A stretch of DNA of 64,000 nt from Trachythela sp. YZ-2020 (GCA_016169945.1 JADLSH010000369.1:558001-622000), one strand, 5' to 3'; shown: positions 1-9,218, counted from the first letter of the stretch. Numbers and translations are program-made. The notes: a model not told the origin generated them from the sequence alone.

Positions 1-287
1 GTCGGTATTGAGCCCGTTTCAAGGGATTTTCTTTTAGCAAAACGTTCAATATACTCATCCTTAAAATGAATTTCGCAAATATATATACTGTTGTTTTCAA
101 TTTGCTTTTTTAAATCGGCATCCAGCTGTCTTGTACGCAATATGGCGTCTATCCAAGCCTTTCTCGCTTCTTGCTTTCTTTGCGAAGTAAACTCGCTATC
201 TGAAGAACGAGGCACAGGAATTTGAAATAAACTTACATCTTTATACCGTCTACTATGAAAGCAACTGTAAAAAGCGCAATTTGGCAT
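1..287 (-). CDS. THAP-domain protein, N-terminal part (cut by window edge)
   Basis: Reading the minus strand from an ATG at 287 gives an open frame of 95 codons that runs off the left edge. It is a nearly complete THAP zinc-binding domain. The C2CH ligands are Cys4, Cys9, Cys71 and His74, the last pair in the pattern C-E-I-H-F. The invariant Trp is at 45 and the frame closes with the typical Gly-Ser-Ile-Pro-Thr at 92-96. THAP domains bind DNA; they occur in cell-cycle and apoptosis regulators and in P-element-type transposases. The C-terminal part that would decide between host gene and transposase lies outside the window. The start is the first ATG and sits three residues before the first zinc ligand, as is normal for the family. 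Confidence 0.85.
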   Translation of the reverse strand, partial: MPNCAFYSCFHSRRYKDVSLFQIPVPRSSDSEFTSQRKQEARKAWIDAILRTRQLDADLKKQIENNSIYICEIHFKDEYIERFAKRKSLETGSIP

Positions 288-643
288 AAAATTTATAGTT
301 CTTTTAATAAACACGCATGAATGAACACTACAAATTTACATATATTCGCGAAAACACTGTAGTCGTTCGTCGTCACGTGACCGTAAAATTTATACTCGCA
401 ACATAATCATTACGTCATCTAAAAATAATTAGAAGTTTCCAAACCATCCCACTCCATTAACTTTGGTATTTCCACGTTTTTATATGAATATAACGACATT
501 TTGTCAATCGCCATGTTGAATTTTAAGATCTAGCCTGCGAACAGGCAAAATTGAATGATGTAATGGCCTTGGAGAACATTACGTCATTGCATTGTAAGCC
601 ACTTGCTGATTGGCTATCAATTTAAATAAGCTGGTCGCTGAAT
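288..643. other. Non-coding stretch upstream of the THAP gene
   Basis: No gene was seen. The stretch next to 287 would hold the THAP promoter. A segment near 533-560 (AGCCTGCGAACAGGC) resembles one near 19428, so part of it is probably dispersed repeat. Confidence 0.4.
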
Positions 644-797
644 GGCTAACAGCTAACAGCTAACAGCTAACAGCTAACAGCTAACAGCTAACAGCTAACA
701 GCTAACAGCTAACAGCTAACAGCTAACAGCTAACAGCTAACAGCTAACAGCTAACAGCTAACAGCTAACAGCTAACAGCTAACAGCTAACAGCTAAC
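644..797. repeat. Minisatellite, (GCTAACA)22
   Basis: A 7-bp unit is repeated 22 times with essentially no variation over 154 bp. The near-perfect homogeneity suggests recent expansion. It is not a TTAGGG-type telomeric repeat. Confidence 0.95.
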
Positions 798-837
798 TTA
801 ACATTAACAAGTCGATAGCATTATATCTGCTACGCAG

Positions 838-1061
838 ATACAAAAACGAGTGAACTCGATAAAATCATAAGAGAGTTAAGTCCCCAAAAAAGCTGTGGCT
901 ATGACGGAATTCATCCTAAAGTGATTAAAGATATGGGAATGTACATTGGCAATGTATTGTGTCATATTTTTAATTTGACATTTGCAACAGGAATAATCCC
1001 TGATCAACTAAAAGTCTCACTGGTTACACCAATGTACAAAAGTGAAAAGAAAGATAGTTTT
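838..1061 (+). pseudogene. Reverse transcriptase fragment, N-terminal fingers region
   Basis: The frame from 838 encodes the region before the catalytic palm of a LINE polymerase, including Lys-Ser-Cys-Gly-Tyr-Asp-Gly-Ile and the later Pro-Met-Tyr-Lys-Ser that precede the NYRPIS motif in this family. It ends at a stop made by the TA junction of the 1064-2438 insertion. If that insertion and one TA are left out, the frame continues directly into the NYRPIS motif at about 2460. Confidence 0.8.
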
Positions 1062-1063
1062 TA

Positions 1064-2438
1064 GTGCAAAGTTTCAAAGAAACTTTGCAGTATTGTGATG
1101 GGTGGCGAAAATTCACATCAGTCAGTCATACAGTCATACAGTCATAGTGTAAACTTTCCGGGGGGGGGTCCAAATTACTCCTGATGTGCAATTGCAAAAC
1201 GGCTCTGCTTGAATGATATCCTTAGAATGTTTTTATCAAAATTAGCGTAGTTTAGTAATATATCAGTGTTTGCCGTTATTCTCATGGATGTGAAAGTTGG
1301 CTGAATGGTCAATATAATTCCAAGCAGCGTACAATTTGGATTGCATATATGTATATGGCAAGCACCCCCGGAATCTCAATTTTTGCGAAAAATTCAACTG
1401 AGCATTTGTGTTCGAGGCATGAAATATTTCGGTGCAAATATAGCATATATATGGCGGCCGTATGTAGGAGTGAGTCGCGAACATGGTAATTTTTTCATGA
1501 ACAACAATGTTTGAATATGTCGATAAAGCTATAAAAATTTTATAGATCAGTGATGAATCTAGACAATTGCATTTTCATAATAATACCAGTAAATAATTTA
1601 TCTAGGTATATGCTGATACATACGTCTTCTCGCTGAACGAATTATTACGAATATTACTGAAATACTGTCGTGCGTATACTTTTAAATAAATACTTTCATA
1701 TTACATGTAACAAAGAAGTTGAGAATATATTGACCATTTTTAGTGCAAAGTTTTTAACTGTCCGTAGACTCGTAGAGTGTAATTTCTAGAGTCACTGAAA
1801 TTTGACATTTGTTATGCAGTATTAATAGAACACATCTCTGTTGACGGGTCAGTTGTTTACAAATGCGAATGGCATTTTGGTGAGGATGCGTCTGTATATA
1901 TAACTATGATGTATGATGCATTCTATATACTTTCTAGTTTTGCTTAGCCTTTATTTTAGTAGTCTGTGTACAACCGTACTCTCGAAATTTTATATACACG
2001 ATGAAATAATAAATAAATAAAATTTGAAATAATCGAAGTTGAATTGACATATTTGTAATTAGTTGAATAAAACTAATCAAATATTGCAACCGTAAACAAA
2101 GGACAATTTTATCTGCTTACTATAATATATTGGCAAAAACATAAATCACTCATCGCGAATTTAGAATTACGAATGATGAAATATTACAAGCTTTTCATTG
2201 ACAAGTGTACTTGTTGAAAAACTGGCATGCTAGCTTTTCAAAAGCTTGTCACATTTCATCAATTTTCAAGGGCAAATAAAAATAGTAAAGGAAAAATAAT
2301 TGCCAAATAAAAATTGCTCGTGTAAATACGTAATATGCAAATATCAACACAACACAACACAACACAACATGGATGTACAACAATTACGTACGCACTATAA
2401 ACCATGTAACATAGCATTTGTCTTTTAAAACTTTGCAC
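1064..2438. mobile_element. TIR element with TA target duplication, inserted in the LINE
   Basis: The ends are inverted: GTGCAAAGTTT at 1064-1074 and AAACTTTGCAC at 2428-2438, each flanked by TA (1062-1063 and 2439-2440). The left end continues as a perfect hairpin (GCAAAGTTTC / GAAACTTTGC). A second internal copy of TAGTGCAAAGTTTTT lies at 1741-1755, which hints at a nested relative. The TA duplication suggests a Tc1/mariner-type non-autonomous element. No transposase is recognisable; the short frames at 1263-1514 on both strands have no known motif. Confidence 0.75.
2347..2371. repeat. Microsatellite (CAACA)n
   Basis: Five copies of a 5-bp unit lie near the right end of the TA-flanked insertion. 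Confidence 0.8.
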
Positions 2439-2459
2439 TATCCTTGGATCACTAGTTGT

Positions 2460-3723
2460 AATTATAGGCCAATATCAGTTATTAGCTGCTTTTCAAAAAT
2501 ATTAGAAAAAAGTAATGTATACTCGAATAATACAATATATTGAGAAAAATAACATTTTACACGAAAAACAATATGCTTTTAGAAAAAATCGATCAACAAC
2601 ATTAGCAATAATGGAACTGACAGAAAAAATTAAACAAGAGATTGATAAAAATAAAGTAACAATTGGAATATTCCTTGACCTGTCAAAAGCATTCGATACA
2701 GTTAACCATAAAATTATATTAAAAAAACTAGAACACTATGGAATTAGAGGGGTAGTATATAAATGGTTTGAAAGCTATTTATCTGGTCGTATGCAGCACG
2801 TCAAATATAACGATACAATATCAGAGGCAAAGATGGTTTCCTGTGGTGTACCGCAGGGATCAGTATTGGGCCCATTACTTTTCTTAATATACATAAATGA
2901 TATTCATGTTAGCAGTAAGCTTACATCATTTATAGTGCTTGCAGATGATACTAATCTATTCTATTCTGGTGATAATGTTGATCAATTAAATAAAACAATC
3001 AATGAAGAAATGCAGAAAAGAAGTCAGTGGTTAATTGATAATCAGCTTACATTTAATTTAAAAAAAACAAATTATATAGTTTTTAAATCAACAAAGAAGA
3101 AAATATCCAATTAACATAATTATATTACAAATAAAATATCAAAATCAATAGGAATAATTTGTAAAGCCCGTTATTTCTTAAATTTCAATATACTAAGAAC
3201 ATTATATAACACGTTAATATATCCATACTTATATTATGGAAATATTGTTTGGGCAAATAATTATCCAACAAGATTAAATAAAATATATAAATTACAAAAA
3301 AAAGTAATAAGAATAATCACACATTCATCATATGATGCAAAGTCTGCCCCTTTGTTTCAAAAATTAAAATTACTGAACATTTACCAGATCAACGATTTAT
3401 GCACTGGACAATTTATGTTTGAATTTTATAGCAATTCCTTGCCTGAATATTTTAATGATTTCTTTACTCTTAATAAAAACGTACACAATTACAGAACAAG
3501 AAACTCACATTATATACATAAGGAAAGATACCGAACTGATTATGGAAAATTTACAATAAAAACTAAAGGATGTAATTTATGGAACAAAATTCCATTCGAT
3601 ATAAAAAAAGCGAGAACAAAAACTAATTTTAAAACATATATGAAAGCCTATAAATCTATTGTCATAGGTTTGCATGCAATGAGTATACATAATGTATATG
3701 CATTCATGCATATCTATATATAA
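2460..3723 (+). pseudogene. LINE reverse transcriptase and C-terminal region, frameshifted
   Basis: The palm is present. Motif NYRPIS is at about 2460, the first catalytic Asp motif FLDLSKAFDTVNH near 2671-2709, motif CGVPQGSVLGP near 2841-2873, and the catalytic Asp pair in LADDTN near 2938-2955. The Leu replaces the usual Phe. A one-base slip in the A-run near 2508 separates NYRPIS from the main frame. After the stop at 3114 a second frame (3118-3723) gives the conserved C-terminal domain ending in the CNLWNKIPFDIKKA block. About 25 codons seem to be missing at the junction. The protein would nick and reverse-transcribe its own RNA at the target. Confidence 0.85.
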
Positions 3724-3939
3724 GTTAAATATATATATATATATAGGTTCATTGTTGTAATGCGCATGTGAACATATTTCCATGCTAACATGCGCAATAT
3801 AAATTCAATATATTATTATTATTATATATATATAATTATGTAAATATATACGGTTTGCTAGTCAAATCATATTATATGCATGTTTTTTATAATCTTATCT
3901 ATGATACCAAATCAAGTGTATTTTAATTAAATTGTAAAT

Positions 3940-3988
3940 GGAGGACTGACTTGTAAAAGCCCACTATATAGGGTTTATTTGGTCCTCC
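3940..3988 (+). other. LINE 3'-terminal stem-loop
   Basis: GGAGGAC at 3940 pairs with GTCCTCC ending at 3988, just upstream of the poly(A) end. In LINEs of this type a 3' hairpin is the usual recognition site for the reverse transcriptase. Its placement matches the hairpins at 42551, 44497, 50729, 53587 and 55928, although its loop sequence differs. Confidence 0.6.
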
Positions 3989-4132
3989 CAGTATCAATCA
4001 ATATGATGGAAATGTATTATAAGAAGTTGAATAAAGTATAATGAAACTTTAAAAAAAAAAAAGCTTGTAATTAGACTTCGAATTGGACTACATTGTACAG
4101 ACTTTACGCTCTTTTAGCTGTATATAAAGAGC

Positions 4133-4233
4133 TGTTAGCTACAGTACGCGTCTTGTAAATTGATATCAACGAATATTTATTGGTGTTAGCTACAGTACGC
4201 GTGTTGTAAATTAATGTCAACAAATATTTATTG
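4133..4233. repeat. Direct tandem duplication of about 50 bp
   Basis: Two imperfect copies of a unit starting GTTAGCTACAGTACGCGT and ending AATATTTATTG lie side by side (4133-4182 and 4183-4233). Confidence 0.8.
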
Positions 4234-4771
4234 CCGAACGTAGTATTCGGCAATAATCGGATTGCAATCGTAAACTTTTAGTGTATGTTAATCGCATATA
4301 AATTCCTTACTCACGTCTTAATTTGACGTCACAAATGTGGACATACACAAACTCTCAATACGGCTCAGTATATAGAATCATGGCGGGAAATTCAAACGTG
4401 TTACAACATGTGTCAAGAATAATAGTGTGCTGCCTCGCTAACGCTCGGCAGCAATTAGGGTTGAGGTTAGAATTAGAGAGGATTAATTGAATTGATCATG
4501 TATAAATTTAAAAAAACGAGACAACATTTGTAAACGTTTTTATTAATATGCGTTTACAAAATCAGTTTTTGTTGCAAGTTGCAGCAGTTTTGTTGCTCGT
4601 GTACCTTTACTTAATTCTCCTGACGAATAGTCTTCATTTGAGACGACGACGAGTAAACTTATAATTTTCAGGCTGACGTGTTCCAACACCAAAACTTGTT
4701 TATATCTATACCGTAGCCGACGCTGAACCCCCAAATTAGATAACTTTCCTAAACTGTGCTTTGTTTTGCAG
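4234..4771. other. Region upstream of the RING exon; probable intron or 5' sequence
   Basis: No convincing exon was seen. Two short open frames begin with ATG at 4380 (36 residues) and 4548 (38 residues, hydrophobic start then Arg-Arg-Arg-Arg). Neither matches the MDM2 p53-binding domain. Possible splice acceptors end at 4680 and 4771; the second has the better pyrimidine tract. Confidence 0.35.
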
Positions 4772-5067
4772 GTATTGTTCCTGGAGATAAAGACGGACAA
4801 CCACGACAACGTACAGACAAAGGAAATCCAATATCCTCACCTTTAGACGAAGAAATCGACCAGCAAGTAGGCCGTCCAGGACCTCTAGATGCCGCTGGAG
4901 ATTGCGTAATATGTCTTGAGAGACCCAAGGATGCAACTATTGTGCACGGTACTACAGGTCATGTTTGTTGCTGTACAACATGTGCAGCAGAACTCTTTAG
5001 AAGAGGAGATAATTGTCCCATTTGTAGAGCTCCAATTCAAAGTGTCATTAAACAGTATACTGTTTAG
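4772..5067 (+). CDS. MDM2/MDM4-like RING finger, C-terminal exon
   Basis: After a pyrimidine-rich acceptor ending TTTTGCAG at 4771, an open frame runs to a stop at 5067. Its last 55 residues form a RING of the MDM2 kind. The spacing is C-x2-C-x10-H-x4-H-x3-C-x2-C-x10-C-x2-C, and 13 residues follow the last Cys, as in MDM2. The tail ends Gln-Tyr-Thr-Val where MDM2 has its functional aromatic tail. Such RINGs are E3 ubiquitin ligase domains that dimerise through the tail, classically acting on p53. The preceding ~45 residues are polar and acidic. Upstream exons, including a p53-binding SWIB domain, were not found, so this could be a terminal exon or a detached fragment. The stop lies 83 bp before the Polinton-like insertion, which therefore sits in the 3' flank or 3' UTR. 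Confidence 0.75.
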
Positions 5068-5150
5068 GAGTATGTTGTCAAGTCCTTCAAAATTATCCGA
5101 GTATAAGTCTCATACGATCGTTTTTGTAGACGCACATTTTTCATAAAGGT

Positions 5151-5156
5151 AGCGGT
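5151..5156. repeat. 6-bp target-site duplication, left copy (AGCGGT)
   Basis: AGCGGT directly precedes the left inverted arm and is repeated exactly at 10221-10226 after the right arm. A 6-bp duplication is the Polinton/Maverick hallmark. Confidence 0.85.
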
Positions 5157-5404
5157 AGTAGTATAGAGCGGGGCTTAATGGACCCCGTTTTATGCGTAAA
5201 ATTTAACGAGTTAATTATGTTAATGATCTGAATATTAATGAGTATGATCTGAATATTAATGAGTTTATAATTAATTCATTTCCGAGGATAATCCGAACAA
5301 TTCCGAGTACGAGTTATGCATATTAATGAGCATTTATAATTAGATTCATTCCGACGACGTTAAAACAACGAGAGGTTTCCGACAGTTCGCCATTTTGTTC
5401 CAAG

Positions 5405-5773
5405 ATGGCAGAACAGCTAATTCTGGATGTTTTTAAGGAAAATAACGTAGAATTAACGCAGGATACTTTACTGTTTTATATAAAACTGCTTTTAGAAAAG
5501 CATGAACATACATATAACTCCATGATATGTAGTATTGTAAGAGATAATGTGTTTGAAAATTTATGTCAAACATATGAAGAGACAAAGCCTTTAAATTCTG
5601 GTAGAATTATGGCTTACCTGGCTTTAGTTTACAACGTGAGCGATTTTTGTGACACTGAAACAGTGCGAGAAGCCGTTCGAATATGTGTAGACGATTTAAA
5701 ACAATTTGATTTAGCGAGCTATGAAATTAAACTGTCTTGGTTTCAACGCTTAATTTCATGGTTGGTGGGTTAG
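5405..5773 (+). CDS. Bcl-2-like protein (left-arm copy, intact)
   Basis: The protein has 122 residues and is single-exon. Its second half fits the Bcl-2 fold. A BH1-like segment (LNSGRIMAYLALVY, about residues 62-75) has Ser where cellular members have the usual Trp of NWGR. It is followed by a helix with Asp-Phe-Cys-Asp, then by a BH2-like end, SWFQRLISW, with the paired Trp residues. The expected hydrophobic helices precede BH1; no clear BH3 motif and no C-terminal membrane anchor are visible. At 122 residues it is short, like the compact Bcl-2 homologues of large DNA viruses. Known family members block apoptosis by sequestering BH3-only proteins; that role here is inference. It reads inward from the terminus and faces the zinc-finger gene. 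ATG 5405 follows a CAAG context and is the first in frame. Confidence 0.7.
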   Translation: MAEQLILDVFKENNVELTQDTLLFYIKLLLEKHEHTYNSMICSIVRDNVFENLCQTYEETKPLNSGRIMAYLALVYNVSDFCDTETVREAVRICVDDLKQFDLASYEIKLSWFQRLISWLVG

Positions 5774-6161
5774 TGTTACAGCTTAACCGCGTGTAATTTG
5801 AATATCACTAATTGGAATTGAATAGCGAAAGTCATTAAGAAGTCATTAACTGTTGTACATGGGTGAACACATTGTACTTTAACGACATTGCCCAAACGCG
5901 TTTATGCTGAACTTGTAAGAGACGGGCTTTAACGACATGTTAAAGCCTATTTTATGGTCTATATTCCACCTCTGGGATAACTTTACTTTACATTAAAAGT
6001 TATACGTAAAGCATACTGTAACTAAACATTCAGTTATATTAACGTGTGCATGCGCAATTGAAAATAGAGAAAATATACATCTTGTGTACAATTTTATTAA
6101 AATATTATTACACTCCGCATAGAGTATATTATATCTGTTTATATAAGGTAGTTGAGGAAGT
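5774..6161. other. Intergenic gap between the convergent arm genes
   Basis: No gene. It contains a repeated GGGCTTTAACGACATG-type segment near 5875-5945 and acts as the shared 3' region of the two convergent genes. The short minus-strand frame at 5993-6202 has no recognisable motif. Confidence 0.5.
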
Positions 6162-6746
6162 CTAGTCTGAATCAGTATTTTCACCCTCTTCAATATAAGC
6201 ATTGTCTTTTGAAAGACGTTTCAGAAGAAACTTTCTTTTATCAACGGCTGCTTCCAAAGCCTCATCATGATCAAAGTCGTCACTGTTTATAAACACATCT
6301 CTCGTGTTCATTACTTTTTTATGTACATGATTCCTCCTAAGCTGTCTCATCCACAATAGACGTTCCAGATAAACACTTTCGAGCTCTTTTTGTAGTTTAG
6401 GTAATATCAACGCGTATGCTTGCTTGTTGGAAGTTTCGTCATCAAGACCGTTTTCGATAAGATTCTGTTTTATTTCTTCGTACTCGCTGGCATATCTTTG
6501 TTTTGCTTCCTCTATTAATGGTTTCCAAGGATCACTTTCATCTTCTAATTCAGATCCTGATTCATTTCCATCTACCTCAGAATTTTGTGCATTATCACTA
6601 TTTGACGCTTCGTCATCTGACTCCATGGGCACGGAATTGTGATCTGTATCCGACTCTTCCTCTCGGAATGGGCAGTATTCGTTTTCGTGTCTGCGCAAAT
6701 TAAAGCGACGATTAAAAGATTTACCACAAAACTTGCAGCTCATCAC
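6162..6746 (-). CDS. C2HC zinc-finger protein with acidic linker and helical C-terminus (left-arm copy, intact)
   Basis: The protein has 194 residues. One zinc finger opens it: Cys4-x2-Cys7-x12-His20-x4-Cys25, a C2HC variant. An acidic Ser/Asp/Glu-rich stretch (about 29-70) follows. Then comes a charged helical region beginning DPWKPLIEEA and containing the blocks ERLLWMRQLRR and DHDEALEAAVDKRKFLL. From memory, similar single-finger proteins with DPW and EAAVDKRKFLL-like blocks recur as multicopy families in marine invertebrate genomes; that is not verified here. DNA binding is likely and the function unknown. It is transcribed outward, towards the Bcl-2-like gene. The right-arm copy has a nonsense mutation, so this is the only full-length copy in the element. 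Confidence 0.75.
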   Translation of the reverse strand: MMSCKFCGKSFNRRFNLRRHENEYCPFREEESDTDHNSVPMESDDEASNSDNAQNSEVDGNESGSELEDESDPWKPLIEEAKQRYASEYEEIKQNLIENGLDDETSNKQAYALILPKLQKELESVYLERLLWMRQLRRNHVHKKVMNTRDVFINSDDFDHDEALEAAVDKRKFLLKRLSKDNAYIEEGENTDSD

Positions 6747-6789
6747 TCTAGCACTGTTAGTAGCAAATGAGGGATTTTAAGAAAATTAT

Positions 6790-6886
6790 TGCCTCATGAG
6801 CACTTGCTCTGTTGTATAGCTCATAATGAGCGTTGACGTAGACAAGCCCACGACAACCACTCATAATTACTCATACCCCACGAGCA
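6790..6886. repeat. Inner-arm direct repeat, copy 1 (left arm)
   Basis: A ~97-bp block starting TGCCTCATGAGCACTTGC is repeated at 7153-7249 in the same orientation, and both are mirrored in the right arm. The blocks bracket a small frame and are full of CTCATGAG-type palindromes, so they could be promoter, packaging or replication sites. That role is speculation. Confidence 0.8.
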
Positions 6887-6897
6887 CTCTGAAATGC

Positions 6898-7146
6898 TCA
6901 TTTTCGTTGAGCAGACATACAAGATGGCCCGAGCAAGAAGAAAACATGACAGATGTCCCGTAACTCTTTCAGACTGGCTGCCAGACCTGTAAGAATTTTC
7001 ATGCCATATCTACTTTGCCAACAATGCTCCAAACGACTGCTGGCTGCTGGAAGCCGATTCATTTGCACTCTCAAGTGAGTTGAAAAGTACGGCGATATAG
7101 TATTTTCAACACTTTTGTGGACAAGCTCACGACGACCACTCATCAT
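6898..7146 (-). CDS. Uncharacterised 82-residue frame in the left arm
   Basis: An open frame of 82 codons is kept in both arms (partner 8233-8481) with two visible amino-acid differences. No domain is recognised. Because the arms are close copies, conservation says little. A short frame runs on the opposite strand at 6924-6992, so at most one of them is likely to be real. Confidence 0.25.
   Translation of the reverse strand: MMSGRRELVHKSVENTISPYFSTHLRVQMNRLPAASSRLEHCWQSRYGMKILTGLAASLKELRDICHVFFLLGPSCMSAQRK
6924..6992 (+). CDS. Small basic peptide, possible first coding exon
   Basis: ATG at 6924 opens 22 codons starting MARARRKHDR and ending in a Leu codon at a GTAAGA, a good splice donor. 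It lies on the strand opposite the 82-residue frame and reads inward. The start and donor are kept in the right arm. No partner exon was identified in the spacer, so it is only a candidate. Confidence 0.25.
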   Translation: MARARRKHDRCPVTLSDWLPDL

Positions 7147-7152
7147 TACTCA

Positions 7153-7249
7153 TGCCTCATGAGCACTTGCTCTGTATAGCTCATGAATGAGCGTTGACGC
7201 AGACAAGCTCACGACAACCACTCATAATTACTCATATCCCATGAGCTGA
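7153..7249. repeat. Inner-arm direct repeat, copy 2 (left arm)
   Basis: This is the partner of 6790-6886. It ends at the arm/spacer boundary (ATGAGCTGA). Confidence 0.8.
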
Positions 7250-8129
7250 CTTTGAGTGACTTGGTCCTTATGTCTGTTCCACACCCCACTTAGCCGCATA
7301 CTAGATTAGACAGAAAGGATAATTCATGTCTGCTACGAATAGTATAGGCTCAAAAACCAAGCGGTCTTTTTATAAGACACCAAATAGATTAACCTGAAAC
7401 TAGGCCTGTTCTCACCTCTTGGCGTAAAATAATTTTCGTTTTGCGATATTGTTTTGTGTTGCTAATCAACCCTGTTGACTTTACATTAACTGCTTCGCCT
7501 TTCTTTGGCTCGCTCGGAAGGGATTGAGTGAGCACGACTGAACTACGCTCACGATATGTTATTGAACTTATTCATACAGAATTCATAAAAATACTAGGCT
7601 TACAATGTTCACTTACGTTGAGCATATAATGTATAGAAGAATAATTTGTTGTTACCAAATCTCAGTGTAAGAAGGAACAATCAATTATGTACCGGCATAA
7701 TGTATCAGGTAAATAATAACACGGTACCTGATTATCTAATCGACCTATTTACCAAAACAAGTATGGTTATGAAACTAGACAGGCCAATTTCAATTTTGTG
7801 CCTCCGAAGCCAAATACAAACTTTTGCAAAAAATCGTTTTCATATAGAGGCGCAGTGGCTTGGAACAATTTACCTCCTAATCTGAAAAGATTGAGTACAT
7901 TAACATCGTTCAAAAGTAATTTAGCTTCAAATAGTGCGTAATTTAGCTTGATATTTTTAACTTCTACTTGATATAAGCTTTAATAATTAATTCCATTGTA
8001 ATATATTTCTCATTTTATATATCTAATGTGCACGGCCTATTGGAAGATCACTCTTCGACTTTGTAAATATTCTTAACCTTATAGTGAAATACTACATATC
8101 ATGGAGTTATATCTATCTTCATGATTTTC
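7250..8129. other. Unique spacer of the palindrome
   Basis: The spacer shows no core virus or transposon gene. It holds a LINE 3' fragment (7646-8065) and, at its right edge, a short copy of part of the Bcl-2-like gene (8090-8130). 7250-7645 has no recognisable gene. Confidence 0.6.
7646..7941 (+). pseudogene. LINE C-terminal fragment in the spacer
   Basis: Two overlapping frames give the family's C-terminal domain: a segment ending NTVPDYLIDLFTK and, after a slip, FSYRGAVAWNNLPPNLK, ending at a stop near 7941. A 3' hairpin half (CACGGCCTATTGGAAGATC) follows at about 8031. It is a 5'-truncated, frameshifted remnant. Confidence 0.75.
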
Positions 8130-8130
8130 T
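8090..8130 (+). repeat. Stray copy of a Bcl-2-like gene segment
   Basis: About 41 bp (ATACTACATATCATGGAGTT onward) match 9842-9884 inside the right-arm Bcl-2-like gene, in the same orientation, and abut the inner end of the right arm. This looks like a scar of the rearrangement that formed the palindrome. Confidence 0.7.
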
Positions 8131-8232
8131 CAGCTCATGGGATATGAGTAATTATGAGTGGTTGTCGTGAGCATGTCTGCGTCGACGCTCATTCATGAGC
8201 TATACAGAGCAAGTGCTCATGAGGCATGAGTA

Positions 8233-8481
8233 ATGATGAGTGGTCGTCGTGAGCTTGTCCACAAAAGTGTTGAAAATACTATATCGCCGTACTTTTCAAC
8301 TCACTTGAGAGTGCAAATGAATCGGCTTCCAGCAGCCAGCAGTCGTTTGGAGCATTGTTGGCAAAGTAGATATGGCATGAAAATTCTTACAGGTTTGGTA
8401 GCCAGTCTGAAAGAGTTACGGGACATCTGTCATGTTTTCGTCTTGCTCGGGCCATCTTGTATGTCTGCTCAACGAAAATGA
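8233..8481 (+). CDS. Uncharacterised 82-residue frame in the right arm
   Basis: This is the right-arm partner of 6898-7146, with Val replacing Ala and Phe at two sites. No domain is recognised. Confidence 0.2.
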   Translation: MMSGRRELVHKSVENTISPYFSTHLRVQMNRLPAASSRLEHCWQSRYGMKILTGLVASLKELRDICHVFVLLGPSCMSAQRK

Positions 8482-8633
8482 GCATTTCAGAGTGCTCGTG
8501 GGGTATGAGTAATTATGAGTGGTCGTCGTGAGCTTGTCTACGTCAACGCTCATTCATGAGCTATACAACAGAGCAAGTGCTCATGAGGCAATAATTTTCT
8601 TAAAATCCCTCATTTGCTACTAACAGTGCTAGA

Positions 8634-9218
8634 GTGATGAGCTGCAAGTTTTGTGGTAAATATTTTAATCGTCGCTTTAATTTGCGCAGACACGAAAACG
8701 AATACTGCCCATTCCGAGAGGAAGAGTCGGATACAGATCACAATTCCGTACCCATGGAGTCAGATGACGAAGCGTCAAATAGTGATAATGCACAAAATTC
8801 TGAGGTAGATGGAAATGAATCAGGATCTGAATTAGAAGATGAAAGTGATCCTTGGAAACCATTAATATAGGAAGCAAAACAAAGATATGCCAGCGAGTAC
8901 GACGAAATAAAACAGAATCTTATCGAAAACGGTCTTGATGACGAAACTTCCAACAAGCAAGCGTACGCGTTGATATTACCTAAACTACAAAAAGAGCTCG
9001 AAAGTGTTTATCTGGAACGTCTATTGTGGATGAGACAGCTTAGGAGGAATCATGTACATAAAAAAGTAATGAACACGAGAGATGTGTTTATAAACAGTGA
9101 CGACTTTGATCATGATGAGGCTTTGGAAGCAGCCGTTGATAAAAGAAAGTTTCTTCTGAAACGTCTTTTAAAAGACAATGCTTATATTGAAGAGGGTGAA
9201 AATACTGATTCAGACTAG
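8634..9218 (+). pseudogene. C2HC zinc-finger protein (right-arm copy, nonsense mutation)
   Basis: This is the same gene as 6162-6746 on the opposite strand. It keeps the finger (Cys4, Cys7, His20, Cys25), with Ser10 changed to Tyr, and the acidic stretch. A GAG codon is TAG at 8868-8870, cutting the product to 78 residues before the helical half. The rest stays open from about 8871 to 9218. Confidence 0.85.

Larger units (their letters stand above)
803..4063 (+). mobile_element. Non-LTR retrotransposon copy (CR1/L2-like), 5'-truncated and interrupted
   Basis: The stretch holds reverse-transcriptase coding sequence at 838-1061 and 2441-3723, a 3' UTR, an AATAAA near 4030 and a terminal run of A at 4052-4063. 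A separate TIR element (1064-2438) is inserted inside it. The endonuclease part is missing. Frameshifts and a small deletion show it is dead. Confidence 0.85.
5157..7249. repeat. Left inverted arm of the Polinton-like element
   Basis: The arm matches the reverse complement of 8130-10220 from the AGTAGTATAG terminus to ATGAGCTGA at 7241-7249. The first 250 bp have no gene but hold repeated AATATTAATGAG units and a GAACAATTCCGAG block; this part differs most between the arms through small indels. Confidence 0.95.

Noticed and set aside
1263..1514. Overlapping 69- and 73-codon frames on both strands
   Set aside because: They lie inside a TA-flanked non-autonomous element; no domain, splice or start support.
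4543..4936. Minus-strand frames overlapping the RING exon
   Set aside because: They oppose a clearly recognisable MDM2-like RING with exact ligand spacing.
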